DNA of 9,699 bases from Paenibacillus sp. UBA6285 (GTDB lineage Bacteria > Bacillota > Bacilli > Paenibacillales > Paenibacillaceae): the NCBI GenBank assembly GCA_002438345.1, contig DJUJ01000129.1:460-10158 (forward strand), written 5' to 3'. Positions 5,760 to 9,699 of this stretch are shown piece after piece. The translations under genes were made by a program, and so were the position numbers. The first letter of the stretch is position 1; each line of letters starts with the position of its first letter. Under the pieces are notes generated by a model, which saw only the letters and a program-made list of their open reading frames with translations, searched no databases and had not been told where the DNA came from.

Positions 5760-6029
5760 TTATTGGTTCTCAAGCTCTTCTTTGCTAACGAGACTCGTCA
5801 AAGCGTTTACAGCTTGATCCGCGTCTGCACCATCCGCGCTGATATAGATCTCCGTGCCGGAACTGATCGCTAGGCTCATAATACCCATAATACTTTTGGC
5901 GTTTACTTTTTTATCGTCTTTTTCCACGAAAATCTCCGACGAAAACTTGTTAGCTTCTTGCACAAACAATGCTGCCGGTCGAGCGTGTAGCCCTGTCTTC
6001 AACCGAACAACTACCGGGTGCTTTGTCAT
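5760..6029 (-). CDS. HPr-family phosphocarrier protein in the crh position
   Basis: HPr-family proteins carry phosphate in the sugar phosphotransferase system (His15) and, when phosphorylated at Ser46 by HPr kinase, act with CcpA in carbon catabolite control. The 89-residue product reads MTKHPVVVRLKTGLHARPAA, with His15 in GLHARPA and Ser46 in NAKSIMGIMSL; both phosphorylation sites are intact. It lies directly after rapZ, yvcK and whiA, exactly where B. subtilis has crh, and shares Crh-like stretches (RLKTGL, ARPAALFVQEAN), but Crh has Gln at position 15. No ptsI is beside it. A start at ATG 6029 is chosen over the upstream GTG (6071) because AGGGGG lies at 6040-6045 and the family N-terminus begins here. 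Either a Crh-like regulator that keeps His15 or the cell's working HPr is possible. Confidence 0.93.
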   Translation of the reverse strand: MTKHPVVVRLKTGLHARPAALFVQEANKFSSEIFVEKDDKKVNAKSIMGIMSLAISSGTEIYISADGADADQAVNALTSLVSKEELENQ

Positions 6030-6039
6030 GAAACGCTTA

Positions 6040-6045
6040 CCCCCT
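6040..6045 (-). promoter_or_regulatory. Ribosome binding site fixing the HPr start
   Basis: AGGGGG on the minus strand is ten bases before ATG 6029. The alternative in-frame GTG at 6071 has only A/T-rich sequence before it and would add 14 residues absent from HPr/Crh proteins. Confidence 0.75.
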
Positions 6046-6126
6046 AATTGAGATCTCCCCAAAAATTTCACATTAATTTTATATTATTATATCATTATAA
6101 CGTAAACCACACTAGAAAAAAAGTGA

Positions 6127-7056
6127 CTAGCCGCCTCGAACCTTGTCCGCCAGTTCATCAATCTTACGAAGTCGATGATTTACTCCAGACTTACTGACTG
6201 TACCTTTCAGCATTTCACCAACCTCTTTAAGGTTGATATCTGGATGTGCCATTCGAATTTCTGCAACTTCTCGCAGTTTATCCGGTAAGCTCTCCAGTCC
6301 CACTTCTCGCTGCAGCAGCTTGATATTCTCAATCTGCCGCACCGCGGCACTTATCGTTTTGTTGAGATTCGCAGTCTCGCAGTTCACGATCCGATTCACG
6401 GAATTACGCATATCACGCATAATTCTCACATCCTCAAATTTGAACAACGCTTGGTGCGCCCCGATCAAACTTAAGAATTCGATAATCTTCTCGCCTTCTT
6501 TAATGTATAGAATGAACCCTTTTTTACGTTCAATGCAGCGTGCGTTTAGGTGGAATTCACCCGCTAAATCGACTAGCGCTTTACAATGTTCCTCATACAT
6601 TGAGGAAATCTCCAAATGGTAAGAGGAACCCTCCGGATTATTAACGGATCCACCCGCCAGAAAGGCACCGCGCAAATAAGCACGCTTACAGCAGTTATTC
6701 CCAACAATCTCTTCATCAATACCGTCGGTAAAAATAAATCCTTCGGATACAATTCTAAGATCATTTAAGATCTCCTGTACGCGACTAGGGATTCTGACGA
6801 TATAAACGTTATTTTTCTTCAAACGCATTTTTTTACGCACGAGTAGCTCAATATGGACCTGGTAATATTTCTTAAGTAAAGAATATACCCGCCTTGCAAT
6901 CGCGGCGTTCTCCGTCGAAATGTCGAGAATAACCTTTTTGCTTGAAAGCTGCACAGATCCATTCATACGGATAAGTGCTGACATTTCCGCCTTCTCACAA
7001 CAGGGTTCACTCTCCACCATCGTCAGCTCTTTTTTGGTAAGGGCCGCAAAAGACAA
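6127..7056 (-). CDS. whiA: WhiA, DNA-binding protein linked to cell division (YvcL)
   Basis: WhiA proteins combine a degenerate LAGLIDADG homing-endonuclease fold with a C-terminal helix-turn-helix. In Streptomyces they activate sporulation genes; in B. subtilis the orthologue YvcL affects cell division and chromosome segregation. The 309-residue product begins (M)[11 protein letters not shown], aligning with the start of B. subtilis WhiA. It contains [15 protein letters not shown] and [15 protein letters not shown] near the N-terminus, the signature [20 protein letters not shown] (122-141), [20 protein letters not shown], and the terminal [23 protein letters not shown] (277-296). I choose a TTG start at 7056 because GAGGTG stands six bases upstream. 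The more distal ATG at 7089 has no ribosome binding site and adds 11 non-conserved residues. It follows yvcK by 46 bases in one operon. Confidence 0.95.
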   Translation of the reverse strand: MSFAALTKKELTMVESEPCCEKAEMSALIRMNGSVQLSSKKVILDISTENAAIARRVYSLLKKYYQVHIELLVRKKMRLKKNNVYIVRIPSRVQEILNDLRIVSEGFIFTDGIDEEIVGNNCCKRAYLRGAFLAGGSVNNPEGSSYHLEISSMYEEHCKALVDLAGEFHLNARCIERKKGFILYIKEGEKIIEFLSLIGAHQALFKFEDVRIMRDMRNSVNRIVNCETANLNKTISAAVRQIENIKLLQREVGLESLPDKLREVAEIRMAHPDINLKEVGEMLKGTVSKSGVNHRLRKIDELADKVRGG

Positions 7057-7062
7057 GGGTCT

Positions 7063-7068
7063 CACCTC
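7063..7068 (-). promoter_or_regulatory. Ribosome binding site fixing a TTG start for whiA
   Basis: Minus-strand GAGGTG lies six bases before TTG 7056. It sits inside the longer frame that begins at ATG 7089, where no Shine-Dalgarno precedes the ATG. Confidence 0.75.
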
Positions 7069-7102
7069 TTTCTGAAATAAGTACGTCATTCATATATATA
7101 AG

Positions 7103-8089
7103 TTATACCCTAGGGTTTCTATTTATCCAATCTTGCACAAGCTGGTAGATATGATGACTAAGCTTATCGGTATCATGCCTTAAATAAGTTCGGAATAACA
7201 CTAGCTTATCCGCTATGACTTTGTATCCACTGCCATCCAGTACATCCTTGTCGAGTTGTACCGGGCGTGCACCCTTTTCCGCGTATTTCGTCTGAACCTG
7301 CTCTGGAATTACACCGTCATTAACAATAACATAATCAAATAAATGAATCCCAATATGATCATATACTGCTTGTAGATGGTCATTTACGGTATAATTATCC
7401 GTTTCACCAGGCTGAGTCATTACATTGCAGACAAAGATTTTGATTGCATCAGAAGATACAACCGCTTCTGCTAGCTTCGGAACAAGTAGGTTCGGAAGAA
7501 TGCTCGTATATAGACTCCCTGGACCCAAAAGAATCGCATCCGCATTTCGAATCGCTTCCAGTGCTTCAGGCAACGGTTCCACATCAGCAGGTTCCAAAGA
7601 TACCCGTTTGATGATCCCGCCGGCTTCCGGTATCTTAGACTCGCCCGTGATAATTGTACCGTCCGACATTTCTGCACGTAACACTACAGCATCCCCTGCA
7701 GCGGGCAATACCCGTCCGCGAACAGCGAATAATCGGCTGAGCTCGCGCACAGCTGTGACGAAATCGCCGGATATATCTGTGAGCGCAGCAAGGATTAGAT
7801 TACCAAGACTATGGCCTGCCAAGCCTTCACCCGTGTTGAAACGATATCTCATAATATCCGCCATCAGCGGTTCCACATCAGCCATAGCCGTTAATACGTT
7901 GCGGATATCCCCAGGAGGAGGCATTTGCAGTTCACTGCGCAAAATACCCGAACTTCCTCCATCATCCGCTACGGTAACTATAGCTGTAATATCTAGCGGC
8001 TTTTCTTTTAAGCCGCGAAGCATGACAGATAGCCCCGTACCACCGCCCATAACGACGATACGTGGACGCTGTCTCTGTTCTTCAGCCAC
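7103..8089 (-). CDS. yvcK: YvcK/MgfK, UDP-sugar-binding CofD-like protein
   Basis: YvcK proteins resemble the CofD transferase fold, bind UDP-GlcNAc-type nucleotide sugars and are needed in B. subtilis for normal shape and growth on gluconeogenic carbon sources, through cell-wall synthesis. The 328-residue product has the usual length and motifs: VVMGGGTGLSVML (12-24), VADDGGSSGILR (40-51), PPPGDIRN (57-64), GHSLGNLIL (92-100), LLGPGSLYTSILPNLLV and CNVMTQPGETD. There is no signal peptide; it is cytoplasmic. The start is GTG at 8089, six bases after AAGGGG (8096-8101). Only 18 bases separate it from rapZ, and whiA follows, the conserved rapZ-yvcK-whiA order of Gram-positive bacteria. Nothing appears disrupted. 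Confidence 0.96.
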   Translation of the reverse strand: MAEEQRQRPRIVVMGGGTGLSVMLRGLKEKPLDITAIVTVADDGGSSGILRSELQMPPPGDIRNVLTAMADVEPLMADIMRYRFNTGEGLAGHSLGNLILAALTDISGDFVTAVRELSRLFAVRGRVLPAAGDAVVLRAEMSDGTIITGESKIPEAGGIIKRVSLEPADVEPLPEALEAIRNADAILLGPGSLYTSILPNLLVPKLAEAVVSSDAIKIFVCNVMTQPGETDNYTVNDHLQAVYDHIGIHLFDYVIVNDGVIPEQVQTKYAEKGARPVQLDKDVLDGSGYKVIADKLVLFRTYLRHDTDKLSHHIYQLVQDWINRNPRV

Positions 8090-8107
8090 TATGGACCCCT
8101 TCTCTCA

Positions 8108-9007
8108 TTAGTGCCGATCACGCTCGGAATCCCGATGACTAACGGCTACGGATTCCGTTTCGCTGACGCCCAGCATTTTACCCAAATATTCAGAAATGGC
8201 TACGCAACGGTGTTTGCCGCCCGTACAGCCAATGCCGATAATAATCTGGGATTTACCTTCCCTACGATATTGCGGAATTAGAAAATGAAGCATATCGAGC
8301 AGTTTGGTCAGGAACACCTGCGTTTCAGGCCACTTCATTACATAGTCATAGACATCGCTGTCCTGACCTGTTTTTGGCCGCAAGTGGTCCACATAATGTG
8401 GGTTAGGCAAAAAGCGGACATCGAAGACAAGGTCTGCATCAATAGGAATACCATACTTAAATCCGAACGAAGTAATGTTGACGGAAAGTGTGCTTTTTCC
8501 TAAATGCGAGAACCGAGATACAATCTTCTCTTTTAGCTGCACTGGTTTCATACTGCTAGTATCCAGACACAATGTGGCTGAATTCTTTAATTCCTCAAGC
8601 ATTTTACGTTCCAGCTTGATACCGTCAAGCGGAAGTCCCTTGGGTGCTAAAGGATGATGACGCCGGCTTTCCTTGTAACGCTGCACAAGTACCGAATCCG
8701 TAGCATCCAAGAACAAGATTTCACAACCAATGGTTGACTCATCTTTGATATAGGCTAGAGACTCAGACAAAGCAGTGAAGAATTCCCGACCGCGCAGGTC
8801 AATCACAAGAGCTACCTTGGCGATCTTACCCTTCGACTGCTCAATCAGTTCTGCAAACTTAGGGATCAGCACCGGCGGCAAATTATCGACACAGAAGAAC
8901 CCTAGGTCTTCCAGACTCTGTACAGCTATTGTCTTACCCGCACCTGACATTCCGGTAATAATGATCAGGGTGGCTCCAGCCGTTGGAGTATTGTCCAATT
9001 CGGTCAT
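8108..9007 (-). CDS. rapZ: RapZ/YvcJ, nucleotide-binding RNase adapter family protein
   Basis: RapZ is a P-loop protein; in E. coli it senses glucosamine-6-phosphate and guides RNase E to the sRNA GlmZ. The Bacillales orthologue YvcJ binds and hydrolyses GTP and ATP and affects competence; an RNA-adapter role there is unproven. The 299-residue product has Walker A GMSGAGKT (19-26), FFCVDNLPP (37-45), [11 protein letters not shown] (66-76), FGFKYGIP (181-188), [15 protein letters not shown] (196-210) and [14 protein letters not shown] (258-271). The C-terminal motif carries Cys268 where I recall Ser in most relatives. The start at 9007 has GGGAGGGG just upstream. It is 45 bases after the glucokinase gene and 18 before yvcK, so it belongs to the same operon. 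Confidence 0.96.
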   Translation of the reverse strand: MTELDNTPTAGATLIIITGMSGAGKTIAVQSLEDLGFFCVDNLPPVLIPKFAELIEQSKGKIAKVALVIDLRGREFFTALSESLAYIKDESTIGCEILFLDATDSVLVQRYKESRRHHPLAPKGLPLDGIKLERKMLEELKNSATLCLDTSSMKPVQLKEKIVSRFSHLGKSTLSVNITSFGFKYGIPIDADLVFDVRFLPNPHYVDHLRPKTGQDSDVYDYVMKWPETQVFLTKLLDMLHFLIPQYRREGKSQIIIGIGCTGGKHRCVAISEYLGKMLGVSETESVAVSHRDSERDRH

Positions 9008-9052
9008 TAAAGCGTCCCCTCCCTAAATTAGTATATGAATACTCCCTGTCTT

Positions 9053-9699
9053 TTAAGAACGAAGCAGAAGGCCTGCAGCACCAACAATACCTGCATCATT
9101 CCCAAGCTCAGCAGGAATAATCGAAACACCAGTCTGAAGCGGAGCCGGTGCTAACTTAGCAAACACACGACGAACTTCATCAAATAGAATATCTCCAGCC
9201 TTAGACACACCGCCACCAACGATGAAGACCTCAGGGTTAAGCACAGCCGCAACAGAAGCCATAGATTTACCCAGATAGTATGCTGCACGGTTCACTATGC
9301 GAATCGCTACTTCATCGCCAGCCTTAGCCGCATCAAATACTTCCTTCGCAGCAATCTTCTCTACCATTGAGAGGGAAGTACGGTCACCACGCGCTACTGC
9401 ATCATTAGCCATACGAATAATTCCTGTTGCGGAGGAAACAGTTTCCAAACATCCCATTCTACCACAACCACATTGAATGGCTTCCAGATCTGGCACTACA
9501 GTGATATGGCCAAGCTCACCTGCTAGTCCCGCAAAACCTTGATAAATCTTTCCATTAATAATGATTCCGCCACCAACACCTGTTCCTAGCGTATAGCAGA
9601 CACAGTTTTCAATCCCGCGTCCTGCACCACTCCAAGCTTCACCCAGTGCAGCCACGTTCGCATCATTGTCTATTTTGACAGGCTTGTTCCAGCGATCTT
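9053..9699 (-). CDS. glcK: ROK-family glucokinase, N-terminus beyond window edge
   Basis: ROK glucokinases phosphorylate glucose with ATP to glucose-6-phosphate in the cytoplasm. About 214 C-terminal residues are present; roughly the first third lies right of the window. The reading frame enters from the edge as DRWNKPVKIDNDANVAALGE, carrying the catalytic Asp motif IDND. Then come TLGTGVGGGI (nucleotide and sugar binding), GELGH, the zinc-binding motif CGCGRMGCLE, and VFIVGGGVS near the C-terminus. The internal GTG at 9655 is not the true start because upstream codons continue the conserved sequence. It precedes rapZ by 45 bases without a terminator, so it may be the operon's first visible gene. 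Another sugar kinase of the ROK family is possible, but IDNDANVAALGE with the length fits glucokinase best. Confidence 0.92.
   Translation of the reverse strand, partial: DRWNKPVKIDNDANVAALGEAWSGAGRGIENCVCYTLGTGVGGGIIINGKIYQGFAGLAGELGHITVVPDLEAIQCGCGRMGCLETVSSATGIIRMANDAVARGDRTSLSMVEKIAAKEVFDAAKAGDEVAIRIVNRAAYYLGKSMASVAAVLNPEVFIVGGGVSKAGDILFDEVRRVFAKLAPAPLQTGVSIIPAELGNDAGIVGAAGLLLRS

Noticed and set aside
6027..6040. Possible cre (CcpA) site at GGTAAGCGTTTCAT near the HPr start
   Set aside because: It resembles TGTAAGCGTTAACA but the distance from CG to the terminal CA is one base short and the first base mismatches.
6030..6071. Longer HPr form starting at GTG 6071
   Set aside because: The 14 extra residues are outside the HPr/Crh family and lack a ribosome binding site; AGGGGG before ATG 6029 decides the start.
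6233..6622. 129-codon plus-strand frame opposite whiA
   Set aside because: Antisense of a well-conserved gene, no start signal, no family resemblance.
7425..8111. 228-codon open frame on the plus strand
   Set aside because: It lies opposite yvcK, whose product matches its family throughout. The antisense protein is Ser/Arg/Pro-rich low-complexity sequence with no recognisable motif.
9053..9655. Glucokinase starting at the internal GTG 9655
   Set aside because: Codons upstream to the window edge continue the conserved motif IDNDAN in frame, so the gene is simply cut by the edge.

Overview
This window looks like an ordinary, vertically inherited stretch of chromosome from a low-to-moderate GC Gram-positive bacterium of the Bacillota, order Bacillales. 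Paenibacillus or a close relative is my best guess from protein similarity remembered without a search. The evidence is the CggR-controlled gapA/pgk cluster, a CtsR-type heat-shock box on clpP, the rapZ-yvcK-whiA-HPr cluster, strong AGGAGG-type ribosome binding sites and sigma-A promoters with 17-18 base spacers. I see no mobile element, CRISPR array, prophage gene or toxin-antitoxin pair.

Layout: (1) 1-2653, minus strand, is the glycolytic operon cggR-gapA-pgk; pgk runs off the left edge. (2) 2699-2768 holds the cggR promoter and a two-box CggR operator with the spacing described for B. subtilis. (3) 2949-3141, plus strand, is a self-contained tRNA-Arg(CCG) unit with its own promoter and terminator. 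(4) 3151-3923, plus strand, is clpP with a CtsR operator overlapping its -35 box and a terminator shared with the converging gene. (5) 3951-5610, minus strand, holds two separately terminated genes: a leaderless SGNH/GDSL hydrolase and a secreted SIMPL-domain protein. (6) 5706-9699, minus strand, is a cluster running from a ROK-family glucokinase (cut by the right edge) through rapZ, yvcK, whiA and an HPr-family protein, closed by a strong terminator.

The theme is central carbon metabolism and its signalling. CggR senses fructose-1,6-bisphosphate and controls the triose-phosphate half of glycolysis; glucokinase feeds that route. RapZ, YvcK and the HPr/Crh position connect sugar status to cell-wall precursors and carbon catabolite control. 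WhiA links to cell division, and ClpP handles protein quality control.

No wholly new system stands out. The points most worth a second look are: the gapA-pgk spacer, packed with inverted repeats that share a CCTTATAAGG core and can pair in alternative ways; the HPr protein in the crh locus that keeps the phosphorylatable His15; a possible six-codon leader peptide and Shine-Dalgarno-sequestering pairing before the SGNH hydrolase; and the well-preserved CggR and CtsR operators.
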